A stretch of DNA of 64,000 bases from Ruegeria atlantica (lineage in GTDB: Bacteria; Pseudomonadota; Alphaproteobacteria; Rhodobacterales; Rhodobacteraceae): positions 186,001 through 250,000 of the forward strand of contig NZ_WQCF01000006.1 in assembly GCF_013032455.1 (NCBI RefSeq), read 5' to 3'. Below, piece after piece: positions 48,952 through 58,510 of this stretch; position 1 is the first letter of the stretch; the number at the start of each line of letters is the position of its first letter. Both the position numbers and the translations under genes were made by a program. Below the pieces are notes generated by a model, which saw only the letters and a program-made list of their open reading frames with translations, made no database searches and was not told the DNA's origin.

Positions 48952-49928
48952 TCAGCCGCTTCCGCACAACTTTGCCCCGCCACGGTTTCGGCTTCCAACC
49001 CCAGCTTGGCAAACAGGATTGCATCCGTGTCCTCTTCGGGGTTTTCTGCGGTCAGCAGCGTTTCCCCGACAAAGATCGAGTTCGCACCGGCCAGAAAACA
49101 CATGGCCTGATGCTCATCGCTCATGTCGCTGCGGCCAGCCGACAGACGCACATAGGATTTCGGCATCATGATCCGAGCGGTGGCAATAACGCGCACAAAT
49201 TCGATCGGGTCGATTGGTTTGGCATCAGCCAGTGGCGTGTCTTCCTGAGGCATCAGCATGTTGATTGGCACCGATTCAGGTGCAGGCCCCATATTGGCCA
49301 GCGTCACCAACATATCCATGCGGTCCTGAATTTCCTCACCCATACCAAGGATGCCGCCTGAGCATACCTTGATTCCGGCATCCTGCACCCGGCTCAGCGT
49401 ATCAAGCCGGTCAGAGAATGTGCGGGTGGTGATGACCTCGGGGTAGTAACGCTCGGACGTGTCGATGTTATGGTTGTAGTAATCCAGCCCGGCATCGCGC
49501 AGGCGGAAAACCTGATCTTCGTCCAGCATGCCCAGCGTCATGCAGGTTTCCATTCCCATGTCGCGAACACCTTCGACCATGGCAACAAGCGCGTCCATGT
49601 CGCGGTCTTTCGGCTCACGCCAAGCAGCCCCCATACAGAACCGGGTTGCACCACCATCTTTTGCCTTGCGGGCCTCGGTCAGCACGCGTTGAACCTCAAT
49701 CAGTTTAGAGGCCGACAATTGCGAGCCATTGCGGGCTGACTGTGAGCAATAGGAACAATCCTCGGCGCAACCGCCTGTCTTAATCGACAGCAGTTTGGAT
49801 GTCTGAATTTTGTTTGGATCAAAATTCTCGCGGTGCACGGTTTGCGCGCGGAACAGCAAATCCATCAGAGGAAGGTCATATACGGCCTGCGCCGCCTCGC
49901 GGGTCCAAGTGGGGGAGGTGTTTTCCAT
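48948..49928 (-). CDS. bioB: Biotin synthase BioB
   Basis: A radical SAM enzyme of 326 residues that inserts sulfur into dethiobiotin. The [4Fe-4S] cluster motif CAEDCSYC is near residues 53-60, and the conserved YNHNIDT and RLSAGR segments follow, the latter with the arginine that binds the [2Fe-2S] cluster. It heads the operon bioBFDAGC. BioR-like sites lie directly upstream, so biotin supply probably represses the operon. Confidence 0.97.
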   Translation of the reverse strand: MENTSPTWTREAAQAVYDLPLMDLLFRAQTVHRENFDPNKIQTSKLLSIKTGGCAEDCSYCSQSARNGSQLSASKLIEVQRVLTEARKAKDGGATRFCMGAAWREPKDRDMDALVAMVEGVRDMGMETCMTLGMLDEDQVFRLRDAGLDYYNHNIDTSERYYPEVITTRTFSDRLDTLSRVQDAGIKVCSGGILGMGEEIQDRMDMLVTLANMGPAPESVPINMLMPQEDTPLADAKPIDPIEFVRVIATARIMMPKSYVRLSAGRSDMSDEHQAMCFLAGANSIFVGETLLTAENPEEDTDAILFAKLGLEAETVAGQSCAEAAE

Positions 49929-50241
49929 TTTATCGATAATCTATCCGAAACTCCATGCCTAAGCTTTTTAATATCGATAGATACACAAACTACAACTGAA
50001 AACTGGTCAACCAATACGCACCGCGCGGCTATGCCGCGCACAAACGGGCTGCTGTGCTTGTGGGTCTGATCCTGCAGATGATCTTTAACCCCACGTCCTG
50101 ATCGACATTTGGCCGTGTCGGCATACCGAGGGTTTCGTTTCTGCTTGACCTTCGGTTGGAGATTACCAATGCGGGACGCAGGCTAACGGATTTTTAATCC
50201 AATTAGGCCCAACACCTTGAAAGCATGCATTGTGATGAGGC
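49929..50241. other. Intergenic region upstream of bioB
   Basis: The 313-bp gap holds the bioB promoter, the BioR-like sites and, at 50023-50039, a perfect short hairpin GCGCGGC-TAT-GCCGCGC with no U-tract. I see no gene or RNA of recognized type in the rest. Confidence 0.5.
49930..49981. promoter_or_regulatory. Two BioR-like operator sites upstream of bioB
   Basis: TTATCGATAA at 49930-49939 is a perfect palindrome of the BioR type (known alphaproteobacterial consensus close to TTATCTATAA). A second, weaker copy, ATATCGATAG, lies at 49972-49981. The first touches the translation start region of bioB. BioR is the GntR-family biotin repressor of many alphaproteobacteria; its gene is not in this window. 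Confidence 0.65.
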
Positions 50242-50910
50242 TCAGACAACTGGCTGCGGACCAAACAGAATTTGCACATAAATCGCGATGAAAAATAGCG
50301 CGCTGCCCGCCAGAACGAAAACGTGCCAAATCGTGTTATGAAAGGGCAGCTGTTCGCAAAGGTAAAACAGAACGCCGACGGTATAGACACTGCCGCCCGC
50401 AATAATCAGCCAAACAACCGTCGGGGTAAGCGCTGACAGCATGGACTGCCCAGCCCAGACAACAGCCCAGCCCATCATCAGATACAACGCCAACCCAAAC
50501 CATCGAAAACGACCAGGATCGATAAGCTTGAGCACAGACCCCAGCGTGGCAGATGACCAAAGACCGATCAAAAGTCCCGGCGCCTGAACGCCCGGCAGCA
50601 ACAGAAACGGTGTGTAGGTACCTGCTATTTTCACATAAATGCCTGTGTGGTCGAGCCGACGCAGCAAGTCTGCCCACCTTTCACTTTCAATCATGTTATA
50701 CAGCGCCGAAAATGTGAGCATCAGCACCAGCGCAACACCATAGACAAAAACGCCCAGGACAGCCTCGGGTTCGGATCGGTTTTGGGCAGTGACCGTTATC
50801 AGGACCGGAACCGCAACTAGGGCTGAGGTCACCCCTAAAATATGCACGATTCCATCGCTGACACGCTCGGCCCGGCTGTAATCCGGACGTATATCTGCGA
50901 AGGACCACAT
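50242..50910 (-). CDS. Hemolysin III/TrhA family membrane protein
   Basis: A 222-residue protein with seven transmembrane segments, related to YqfA/TrhA and to eukaryotic PAQR receptors. Conserved features are the early D-G-I-VHILG histidine, YHxxxx-like serine/asparagine positions in FSALYNM, and the C-terminal HNTIWHVFVLAGSALFF histidines, which bind zinc in the PAQR fold. In E. coli the family affects membrane-energy homeostasis; a true hemolytic activity is unlikely. It appears to be a single-gene unit. Confidence 0.88.
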   Translation of the reverse strand: MWSFADIRPDYSRAERVSDGIVHILGVTSALVAVPVLITVTAQNRSEPEAVLGVFVYGVALVLMLTFSALYNMIESERWADLLRRLDHTGIYVKIAGTYTPFLLLPGVQAPGLLIGLWSSATLGSVLKLIDPGRFRWFGLALYLMMGWAVVWAGQSMLSALTPTVVWLIIAGGSVYTVGVLFYLCEQLPFHNTIWHVFVLAGSALFFIAIYVQILFGPQPVV

Positions 50911-50990
50911 AGTTCAAACGTAGGCGTCAGTCGGCAATCGAGCAAGTCTGCGGCCCTCAAGCCCAATCAAAACCCCAAGCAATACAGCTT

Positions 50991-53330
50991 TCAGTCGGGC
51001 TTATCGCCTGACTTAGGGTCTTTGTACCGGTTCAGATCAAAGAGTCCCGCCTGGACGGGTTCCCGGTTCAGGAACTCCTCATTGACCTGATCGCTTAGCG
51101 CCCAAAAACTCGGACTTGTCCGGCGCACCCCAAACTCGGCCACCACGGCCATATAGTCGTCTTGCGATTGAACGGATTTCAGCGCGACTATGAACGAGGG
51201 CAGCTGATCCTGACGAAGGTGAAAAAAGAAATTGGGATAGCTGCCGATCAGGCCGGGAAGAATTGTTAAAACGTCTTCTTTAAAATCCCGTCTGGCCTTT
51301 TCATGAAACAGGAACGCGACGTTGTAATGCGCCTTGTCATGGACAAGGGTGAAAGGCTCAATCGGCCCGCCTTCCTGCTCGACTAAAAGAACAGACAGAT
51401 CCGGCAGATAATTCACCCAATCACCGGGTTGATTTGCCAGATCGCGCAGCGCCTCGCTCAACTGATCCACAGGGCACTCACCGTCGGCGCATCTGTTGAT
51501 CGAGTCCGTGACGGGCCACAGCCCGTTGCCGCGTTCAAGCAGGTTCAGTAGGAACTCGCGCTTGGGCGTGGCGGTTTCATAGGTAATACCGGCGGGGAAA
51601 CTGTCGTCGACTCGGCGGCGGTGCCAATAGGTATGTAATTCGGCCAGCGCACCCTGATACCAGTTTTTATGCATCTGAGGCCGGACGCCCCTTGGCATGA
51701 AAAACAGAAACGTATCCTCGCTCTCCATCCTCAGCTCATCCATGTACAACCGGGTGGCTAATTGATGCTCGACCCGACCGAATACATCGTAGCCGGCGAC
51801 AAGGTCATAGTAGATGCGCTCAAAAATCGGGAAATCGATGACCCACGCGGTTTCCGGAATATCACCGTGAAAACCGGTCATGGCCGAGGCATTATCGAAA
51901 TGGCGAAACACCGTAATCAGCGCGTTGGGATTGGTGCCATCACCATCCCAAATCGCACTATAGTCAAACCCGGTCTCGTAAACGGGAGCGTTTCTATATC
52001 GCGCATCCCTAAATTCGAGGTACCGCACCTGGTTTTTGTGCGAGAACCCTTGTAACGAGCCCAGCACACTTGCGTCAGCTTCTGAGACGGGCAGTTCAAG
52101 GTAGCTGGCACCTTCCTGCAGATAACTCGGGTCCGTGACCGACAAATCTGCATCGGGATCCAGGAAACTGACCCAAAACCGATCTTCGATCACATCTACC
52201 GCAGTCTCTCCGTGGCACACGGGTCCGCGAATAAAGCTGCGGACGAAAAACAGCGCATCGTCCAATAGGAACTGATAGCGGCTTTTTGCTGGTATCTGCA
52301 TGAAGGTCGTGAACGGGTTGCCGCCCTCAGCGTCTCCGTAAGGGGGCAGCGCGCCCAACGCCCAATCCGTGTCAAGGAACAACTGCCGATAGCGCGCCAT
52401 GCGATCCGGCCCAAGTAGGTAGACCAAGTGTTCCTTGTGCACGATCGTTTCGTTGACCTGCTCCAACCGGTAATAGAACGGCTTCGCACCGGGATCGTCA
52501 AACGGCCGCCGCGTGGAAATGATATCAATGACTTCACCCGGTTTTGTGGTGGAGCGCACGAGTTGGAAGAAACGTCTGGGATCGTCACCCTGAAAATGAA
52601 GCCGAGCCAGAAAGAGGTGTTCATAAAGATACCGGCTCATCAACCGGGACCTTGGATCATCTGAGTTCAGGAATGCCTCCCACTCTGCTATCTGGTCCTG
52701 AATTTTACGGGGGATGTCGGATGCAGCGGCTGGTAACGACACACCGCTGCGAACCCAAGCCACAAGGGCCTGATACTCTTCATCCGCAAGCGGAGCTGTA
52801 CCATAGGGCATGCCCGCCAGCGAATGATCGCGACTGAAGGTTTCAAATTCGCCGGACGTCGGACAAACCAAAGGACGGTCCAGCGCCAAGCCCAGTTGAT
52901 CGGGTAAAGGCGCATTGACCGGCAGCGGGTTGTGGCGGCCCAACTCGAGATACCGTTCCAGCAGGCTCGGGCCAGCACCCTGCCCCGGATCACGGGTAAC
53001 TGAATGAAACCCCAACGTGCGCCATTGCGGCACGGTTTGCGCATCAACGCCAAGTCGTGTGGGCTGCGCATCGGTAAGGCGTTCGGTATGATAAACGGCT
53101 TGTTTACTAGCCCCACGTTGCACCCCCGCAAAAGAGGTGAGTTTCAACTGACACGGCGCGTCATAGCAGCTGTGGCAGACGACACAGCGGCGATCCATGA
53201 TCTTCTTTACCTCGGCCAGAGTCGGGCTCTGCGTGCTAGACACCGTGTCCTGAGCCCGACCCTCTGGTGTGAAGCCAATCGCAACGGCCAAAACGACTGC
53301 AACTGTCAGCGACCACAGACCATTTCGCAT
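50991..53330 (-). CDS. cti: Fatty acid cis/trans isomerase (CTI)
   Basis: A periplasmic cytochrome c-type enzyme that turns cis into trans unsaturated fatty acids in membrane phospholipids without energy cost, stiffening the membrane under solvent or heat stress. The 779-residue protein has a Sec signal (about 1-27) and a heme site Cys49-x-x-Cys52-His53 (CVVCH), as in Pseudomonas CTI. The start at 53330 has GGGGGG in front; the longer frame from 53384 was rejected. It stands alone, 57 bp after cysK on the same strand. Confidence 0.9.
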   Translation of the reverse strand: MRNGLWSLTVAVVLAVAIGFTPEGRAQDTVSSTQSPTLAEVKKIMDRRCVVCHSCYDAPCQLKLTSFAGVQRGASKQAVYHTERLTDAQPTRLGVDAQTVPQWRTLGFHSVTRDPGQGAGPSLLERYLELGRHNPLPVNAPLPDQLGLALDRPLVCPTSGEFETFSRDHSLAGMPYGTAPLADEEYQALVAWVRSGVSLPAAASDIPRKIQDQIAEWEAFLNSDDPRSRLMSRYLYEHLFLARLHFQGDDPRRFFQLVRSTTKPGEVIDIISTRRPFDDPGAKPFYYRLEQVNETIVHKEHLVYLLGPDRMARYRQLFLDTDWALGALPPYGDAEGGNPFTTFMQIPAKSRYQFLLDDALFFVRSFIRGPVCHGETAVDVIEDRFWVSFLDPDADLSVTDPSYLQEGASYLELPVSEADASVLGSLQGFSHKNQVRYLEFRDARYRNAPVYETGFDYSAIWDGDGTNPNALITVFRHFDNASAMTGFHGDIPETAWVIDFPIFERIYYDLVAGYDVFGRVEHQLATRLYMDELRMESEDTFLFFMPRGVRPQMHKNWYQGALAELHTYWHRRRVDDSFPAGITYETATPKREFLLNLLERGNGLWPVTDSINRCADGECPVDQLSEALRDLANQPGDWVNYLPDLSVLLVEQEGGPIEPFTLVHDKAHYNVAFLFHEKARRDFKEDVLTILPGLIGSYPNFFFHLRQDQLPSFIVALKSVQSQDDYMAVVAEFGVRRTSPSFWALSDQVNEEFLNREPVQAGLFDLNRYKDPKSGDKPD

Positions 53331-53387
53331 ACGCACCCCCCGTAACCTCCAAATATCATTGCAGATACGGGGGAAATTAAGCAACCG

Positions 53388-54467
53388 TCAGCTAATTTGA
53401 TACCCCGGCGTTGAACGTGAGATTGATGCCTCTTCTTCTGTCATGTCCACGGGGAAATCATCGAACAGAGGCGTGCTGAGATACCGCTCACCCGTGTCAG
53501 GCAACATGCACAGAACCGACGCGCCGCGTTCAGCTTGTTCGGCGATCTGCATCGCCACAGCAAACGTCGCGCCACCGGAAATGCCAGTCAAAATTCCTTC
53601 CTGGCTTGCCAGCTTTTGCGCCCATTTTACCCCGTCAGGACCAGCAACGGGGATCAATTGGTCGAAATAGTTGTTGTCGATGGTCTCCTGCAAAACCGCA
53701 GGGATGAAATCGGGTGTCCAGCCTTGTATCACATGCGGCTCAAACGCCGGATGGCTTGCGACGGGATCATTGTCCTCACCTCGCTCGGTGGCGAGTCCAC
53801 TGCCCACAAGCTGCGCGTTGGCGGGCTCGGTAAGAATGATTTTAGTGTCGGGGCGCTCAGTACGCAAAACCCGCGAAACACCCGTAACCGTGCCGCCGGT
53901 ACCATAGCCCGTCACAAAATAATCCAGCCGCTCGCCGTTGAAGTCGCCCAGAATTTCCTGCGCAGTTGTTGCGGCGTGAATTTCTGCATTGGCTTGCGTC
54001 TCGAACTGACGCGCCAGAAACCAGCCATGTTCTTCGGCCAACTCGGCGGCTTTACGATACATGCCAAAGCCTTTTTCTGCCTTTGGCGTCAGAACAACCT
54101 TGGCCCCCAGCATACGCATCAACCGGCGGCGTTCGGTCGAGAAGCTCTCGGCCATGGTCACCACCAACGGATAACCTTTCTGCGCACAAACCATGGCCAG
54201 ACCAATGCCGGTGTTGCCGCTGGTGGCCTCGACAACCGTTTGACCCGGTTTCAGCGCTCCACTGCGCTCGGCCGCCTCGATAATGTTGACGGCCAGCCGA
54301 TCCTTGACCGACCCTGCAGGATTGAACGCCTCGAATTTCACGAACAGATTGATACCTTCTGGCCCCAAATTGTTGATCCGGATCGTCGGTGTATTCCCGA
54401 TCGTGTCGAGCACACTGTCAAAGGTACGACCATTGCCCGAAGTGGTTCTGAGTTTGGAGACGGTCAT
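53388..54467 (-). CDS. cysK: Cysteine synthase family protein (O-acetylserine sulfhydrylase type)
   Basis: A PLP beta-replacing enzyme of 359 residues making cysteine from O-acetylserine and sulfide. The PLP lysine is K55 in NPAGSVKDR, the substrate loop TSGNTG is at about 82-87, and the phosphate-binding GTGGTVTG follows near 190. It is some 30-40 residues longer than typical CysK, mainly through an N-terminal extension and a C-terminal acidic tail. GAGGAAACCCA precedes the ATG. A related activity such as cystathionine beta-synthase is less likely. Confidence 0.88.
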   Translation of the reverse strand: MTVSKLRTTSGNGRTFDSVLDTIGNTPTIRINNLGPEGINLFVKFEAFNPAGSVKDRLAVNIIEAAERSGALKPGQTVVEATSGNTGIGLAMVCAQKGYPLVVTMAESFSTERRRLMRMLGAKVVLTPKAEKGFGMYRKAAELAEEHGWFLARQFETQANAEIHAATTAQEILGDFNGERLDYFVTGYGTGGTVTGVSRVLRTERPDTKIILTEPANAQLVGSGLATERGEDNDPVASHPAFEPHVIQGWTPDFIPAVLQETIDNNYFDQLIPVAGPDGVKWAQKLASQEGILTGISGGATFAVAMQIAEQAERGASVLCMLPDTGERYLSTPLFDDFPVDMTEEEASISRSTPGYQIS

Positions 54468-54553
54468 TGGGTTTCCTCACGTTTTTGGCCGCGCGTTCAA
54501 ACCTTTCTACCCGGCGCACATGGCAATGTCCCGTCCCCTTTCATTTAATTACC

Positions 54554-54571
54554 GACCAAACACGTTTGGTC
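54554..54571. promoter_or_regulatory. Palindrome upstream of cysK
   Basis: GACCAAAC-AC-GTTTGGTC has perfect 8-bp arms with a 2-nt spacer. It lies 87-104 bp before the cysK start and 21 bp after the stop of the upstream oxidoreductase gene. The tight spacer is more like a dimeric repressor site than a terminator loop. Confidence 0.5.
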
Positions 54572-54591
54572 TGAATGTCACGCAACGCTCT

Positions 54592-56652
54592 TTAAAGGTC
54601 GAGCACCACCTCATCCGAACCTTCGGCAGGTACGGCACAACAGATCAGCACCTCATCTTCGGAATGATCTGCCTCTGGCTTGGTGCGATACGCAACTTGG
54701 CCTTTGGTCTTGCGGGTCAGACAACTGCCGCACGACCCGCTTCGGCACGAGAATGATGGCGACAATCCCAGCGCTTCGGCAGTTTCCAGCAATGTCGGGT
54801 CGTTGCGCTTCCACTGCACGTCTTTCCCGCTGGCTGCAAAGGTGACCAAAGCCGTTTGGGCCTCGGGCTCGGGTTGAAACGAAGCAGACGTGCCGTCAGA
54901 ACGCCGCTTTAGCGCTGCAGGCCCAAAGCTTTCGGCAAATATCCGGTCGTCACGGGCTCCAAGGTCACACAGCATATTGTAAACGGCCTGCATAAAGGGC
55001 GGCGGTCCACAGAGGTAGAAGTCATAGTCATCCAATGGAAGCGTTTCTTGGATCAATTCTGGCGTGATGTGGCCCTTGGCATCAAAATCCTTACCTTCAC
55101 GGACGTCATGCTCGGGCCGGGAAATGACCGAGACATGACGGACCTTGCCACCGCTTTTGGCTTCGGCCCGGCGTAGATCAGCGTGAAACGCCCGCTGTGA
55201 GACAGTTTGAGCAGCTTGGAAAATGGTAAGCTGGCGTGTGTGTCCCGTCCGCTGTCCTTCGTTAAGGACATGGCGGGTCATTGACATGATCGGTGTGATC
55301 CCGACCCCGCCCGCGAATAACACGGCAGGACGGGTCTCATCAGCGTTCAGATAAAACTGACCCCGAGGGGCTTTGACCTCAACGAGATCTCCGACGGAGA
55401 TCACATCGTGAAGATATTTCGACACGATGCCATCGGGTTCGCGTTTCACAGAAATACGGTTTCCGGGGTCACCCGGCGCAGAGGAAACCGTATAGGTCCG
55501 CGTCATCGGTTTTTCGCTGTCAGGGCTGACGCGGATCGTCAGGAACTGGCCTGCTTCAAATGACGGCAAGGGCAATCCATCCGCTGGCTCAAGGTTGAAT
55601 GAACGGATCGTCTTGCTTTCGTCGCACACCGAGACCACGCGCATCCAGCGCCATTGTCGCCGCAGCACTTCGGCCTTTTGCCGATCTTCGACCGCCTGCC
55701 AACTGTCCGCCATCAGGCTGTTGGGCGAAAACTCCTGCAATTCGGCCCGGAATGGCAGCGCGTCATAAATGCGCAAACCTTGGTACAGATGAAACCGCCA
55801 ACCTCGACTTGCACCTTGGAAACCTGCGATTTCAGGGTGGTCCTCCTGCAGAACTTCGACCGTCCCGGTTAACATCAGCACATCGCCGGTCTGATAATCT
55901 GGGAATAACAAACCCGCACGCGGATTCACCAGAAAATTGCCCAGCGTGTTGAAGAAATTATTGCCCGCAAAATCCGGCACCAGAAGACTATTGCCTTCGA
56001 CCTTGACGAACCCGGACCGCCCGCCCCGGTGCGAGACATCCACGCCCGTGTGGTCCGGAGTATTTGCCGAACTAGCGACATAAAAAGAATAGGCCGAACT
56101 GATCATCGCGCTGGCTTGGGTGTCCAGTTCAAAGAAGCGGTCGCTACGCCGCCGTTCGATATTGGCGTCCGGCTCCCGCACAAACGAAACTTCGTGGGTC
56201 TGGATATATTGCGGGCAATTACCAAAGGACTGCACCACATCCAGCGAGAAACCATCGCCTTCGACCAGACCGACCGTGGCATTCATGCGGTTACGGCGGC
56301 GGGTGGACAACTCCACCCCGACGAGGCCAATGGGCGCGCCAGTTTCCAGAGCGCCGCCAAGAGGGTCATCCACCAGAGGTCGGGCATCGATATCAAGTCG
56401 CGCGTTGTGCGGCGAGTTCATGAACCCCGGCCGCCCCGAGAGCATTGACGCCCAGGGCCACCCATCGGGATTGACGCTGCCAATGACGATGAAGGGTAGT
56501 TTGCCAAAGAATTCCCGATGTTGGTCAGGCATGAACGGGCGAATGAAGTTGCGGCCCAGATCCTCGATCTTTTCACGTTTGCCAACGCGGGATTGCATAT
56601 CCTGTTCGCCTGTATGAAACGGCGACTTTTGTGCTGTGACCGGAGCATTCAT
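54592..56652 (-). CDS. Three-domain oxidoreductase: PNPOx-like split barrel, ferredoxin reductase, [2Fe-2S] ferredoxin
   Basis: A 686-residue fusion. Residues ~45-315 are a pyridoxamine-phosphate-oxidase-like FMN split barrel, with a PDYQTGDVLMLTGT segment. Residues ~330-590 are a ferredoxin-NADP reductase module: RTYTVSS near 385 binds FAD and GGVGITP near 448 binds NAD(P). The C-terminal ~85 residues are a plant-type ferredoxin with Cys636, Cys641, Cys644 and a fourth Cys at 671 or 672. It should move electrons from NAD(P)H to a flavin-bound substrate, but the substrate is unknown. The start at 56652 has GAGG in front. It is co-directional with the downstream cysK and the upstream GST gene. 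Confidence 0.87.
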   Translation of the reverse strand: MNAPVTAQKSPFHTGEQDMQSRVGKREKIEDLGRNFIRPFMPDQHREFFGKLPFIVIGSVNPDGWPWASMLSGRPGFMNSPHNARLDIDARPLVDDPLGGALETGAPIGLVGVELSTRRRNRMNATVGLVEGDGFSLDVVQSFGNCPQYIQTHEVSFVREPDANIERRRSDRFFELDTQASAMISSAYSFYVASSANTPDHTGVDVSHRGGRSGFVKVEGNSLLVPDFAGNNFFNTLGNFLVNPRAGLLFPDYQTGDVLMLTGTVEVLQEDHPEIAGFQGASRGWRFHLYQGLRIYDALPFRAELQEFSPNSLMADSWQAVEDRQKAEVLRRQWRWMRVVSVCDESKTIRSFNLEPADGLPLPSFEAGQFLTIRVSPDSEKPMTRTYTVSSAPGDPGNRISVKREPDGIVSKYLHDVISVGDLVEVKAPRGQFYLNADETRPAVLFAGGVGITPIMSMTRHVLNEGQRTGHTRQLTIFQAAQTVSQRAFHADLRRAEAKSGGKVRHVSVISRPEHDVREGKDFDAKGHITPELIQETLPLDDYDFYLCGPPPFMQAVYNMLCDLGARDDRIFAESFGPAALKRRSDGTSASFQPEPEAQTALVTFAASGKDVQWKRNDPTLLETAEALGLSPSFSCRSGSCGSCLTRKTKGQVAYRTKPEADHSEDEVLICCAVPAEGSDEVVLDL

Positions 56653-56723
56653 GGCAAACCTCATAGGTGTAGGGGTGAGTGGCCAGTTGCATCTGCACGC
56701 AACTGACCGGGAGTGCGTTCGGA

Positions 56724-57347
56724 TCAGGCCGCGTTTAGGCCAACAGCCGTACTGGGCATCGGCACAAAACCGTTCAGCGCCTCAATATTGCTTAGCAAGC
56801 GGCGCACGTTCGCATATGGTTTCAACGAAACACCGCCTTCGGGCGCATGCGCGGTGTAGCTGTAGATCGCCACATCAGCGATGGTGGGCGCATCACCCAC
56901 CAGCCAATCGCGCCCTTCCAGATGTGCATCCAGCTTTTTAAGAACTCTTGCAGCGATCATATGCGTGAACTCCGTATCATAGGGCGCGTTGAATACGGTG
57001 ATCAGCCTTGCAGCTGCCGGACCAAAAGCGATCTCACCAGCGGCGAGTGTCAGGAACTTCTGCACTTCTGCCTCAAGCACCGGATCTGACGGGAGGTAGG
57101 ACGGGGCGTATTTCCGGGCCAGATAGACCAGAATTGCGTTGCTGTCGGTAACAACCACGTCGCCATCTTCTAGTACGGGTACCTGACCCACCGAATTCAG
57201 CGATAGAAACGGCTCTCGTTTATGCTCTCCGGCGGCGAGATCGACGTCAATCACGTCGTGCTTGATGCCAGCGAGCCTGGCAAACAAAACTGCCCGATGG
57301 GCGTGGCCGGACAGCGGGAAACTGTGGATTCGGATCGTATTGGGCAT
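56724..57347 (-). CDS. Glutathione S-transferase family protein
   Basis: A 207-residue cytosolic GST-fold protein. The N-terminal thioredoxin-like domain has IHSFPLSGHAHRAVLFARLAG and the cis-proline region VGQVPVLEDGD followed by TDSNAILVYLARKY. The C-terminal helical domain has GDAPTIADVAIYSY. It lies 71 bp upstream of the flavin/iron-sulfur oxidoreductase gene on the same strand and divergent from a LysR gene, so the three may form a detoxification or reduction unit. I chose the start at 57347 (MPNTIRIHS). Confidence 0.9.
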   Translation of the reverse strand: MPNTIRIHSFPLSGHAHRAVLFARLAGIKHDVIDVDLAAGEHKREPFLSLNSVGQVPVLEDGDVVVTDSNAILVYLARKYAPSYLPSDPVLEAEVQKFLTLAAGEIAFGPAAARLITVFNAPYDTEFTHMIAARVLKKLDAHLEGRDWLVGDAPTIADVAIYSYTAHAPEGGVSLKPYANVRRLLSNIEALNGFVPMPSTAVGLNAA

Positions 57348-57471
57348 CTGATAGCTCTTTCTCTGATTTGGAATTCGGCTGAGGACCAGCATCTGAGCAC
57401 CAGACTTAGTTTGATTGTCCTTGGGCGATAATATACTAATTTTGGGATTAACTATGAACGTGGTGTAGATA

Positions 57472-58359
57472 TTGGATACGATTCAAGGTATGCGCGCATT
57501 CGCGGCCGTGGCCGCGCATTCCTCGTTCACCGAAGGCGCACGACAAGTTGGCATCAGCACCAAGCTGGCCAGCAAATATGTGGGACAGTTAGAGGACCGG
57601 CTGAACGCGCAGCTGTTCAACCGAACGACCCGCAGCGTAACCCTGACCGATACCGGACGGTCCTACTATGAACGCTGCCTGCCGCTCTTGGAGCAGTTTG
57701 ATGAACTGGAAGGTCTGGTCCAGCAACGGCAGTCTGAACTGGCCGGACGCATTCGGGTTACAGCGCCAACAGGCTATGGTTCGGCCGAGTTAATCCATCT
57801 ACTAAAGCCGTTTCAGGCCCAGCACCCAAAGGTTTCGATCGATCTTCACCTATCGGATCATCACGTCTCAATGGTTGAGGAAGGTTATGATCTGGCTATT
57901 CGATTTGGGGCGCTGAAGGATTCAAGCCTTGTGGCACGCAAACTCATGGACATGCGGATCGTGTGCTGCGTGTCGCCTGACTATTTGGCGCTTTGTGGAA
58001 CGCCAAGTGAACCTGCAGCGCTTGCCAACCACAACTGCCTTTTGCAGACCGTTGGGAACAACACGGACCACTGGTCATTTAAAGGGCCAGACGGTGAATA
58101 CTCGGTTGCCGTGACAGGCAATTTTCGCGCGAATTCGCCACGCGCCGTGGCCAATATGGCATCTGATGGATTGGGGATCGGGCGTATCCCCATGTACACA
58201 GCGCAACCGTTTTTGAACTCAGGTCAGCTGCAATTGTTGTTTGAGGCGCAGGAGGCGGTCTCGTTGGGTCTTTATGCTGTTTATCCGCAAAACCGCCATC
58301 TTACTGCGCGGATACGCGCGCTCATCGAGCATCTGGCCGGTCAATTGCGCAGATCATGA
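57472..58359 (+). CDS. LysR family transcriptional regulator
   Basis: A 295-residue regulator with an N-terminal winged helix-turn-helix (about 1-60, MRAFAAVAAHSSFTEGARQ and ISTKLASKYVGQLE) and a C-terminal periplasmic-binding-protein-like effector domain. The best start is a TTG at 57472, which gives the usual MDTIQGMRAF beginning; an ATG at 57490 is the alternative. It is divergent from the GST/oxidoreductase genes and so likely regulates them; the 124-bp gap is AT-rich near its start. Confidence 0.9.
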   Translation: MDTIQGMRAFAAVAAHSSFTEGARQVGISTKLASKYVGQLEDRLNAQLFNRTTRSVTLTDTGRSYYERCLPLLEQFDELEGLVQQRQSELAGRIRVTAPTGYGSAELIHLLKPFQAQHPKVSIDLHLSDHHVSMVEEGYDLAIRFGALKDSSLVARKLMDMRIVCCVSPDYLALCGTPSEPAALANHNCLLQTVGNNTDHWSFKGPDGEYSVAVTGNFRANSPRAVANMASDGLGIGRIPMYTAQPFLNSGQLQLLFEAQEAVSLGLYAVYPQNRHLTARIRALIEHLAGQLRRS

Positions 58360-58423
58360 AACCTAGGACCGTCACAACTCCTTGAACCCGTAAATCACAA
58401 CGGATCTGACATTGCAAAATCAT

Positions 58424-58441
58424 CTACCTATCACTAGGTAG
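58424..58441. promoter_or_regulatory. Candidate TetR operator upstream of the cupin operon
   Basis: CTACCTA-TCAC-TAGGTAG has perfect 7-bp arms and a 4-nt spacer, 70-87 bp before the cupin start. The operon contains its own TetR gene, so autoregulation through this site is likely. Confidence 0.6.
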
Positions 58442-58510
58442 GTAATGCGAGCGCAATCCTCTGATGAGTGATGCCATTGAAATCCCGCTGTCAAAAGGAA
58501 CCATACCCTC

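Noticed and set aside
50023..50039. Hairpin GCGCGGC-TAT-GCCGCGC as a terminator or repeat element.
   Set aside because: It has no U-tract and no second copy was noticed in the window, so it is only mentioned in the intergenic entry.
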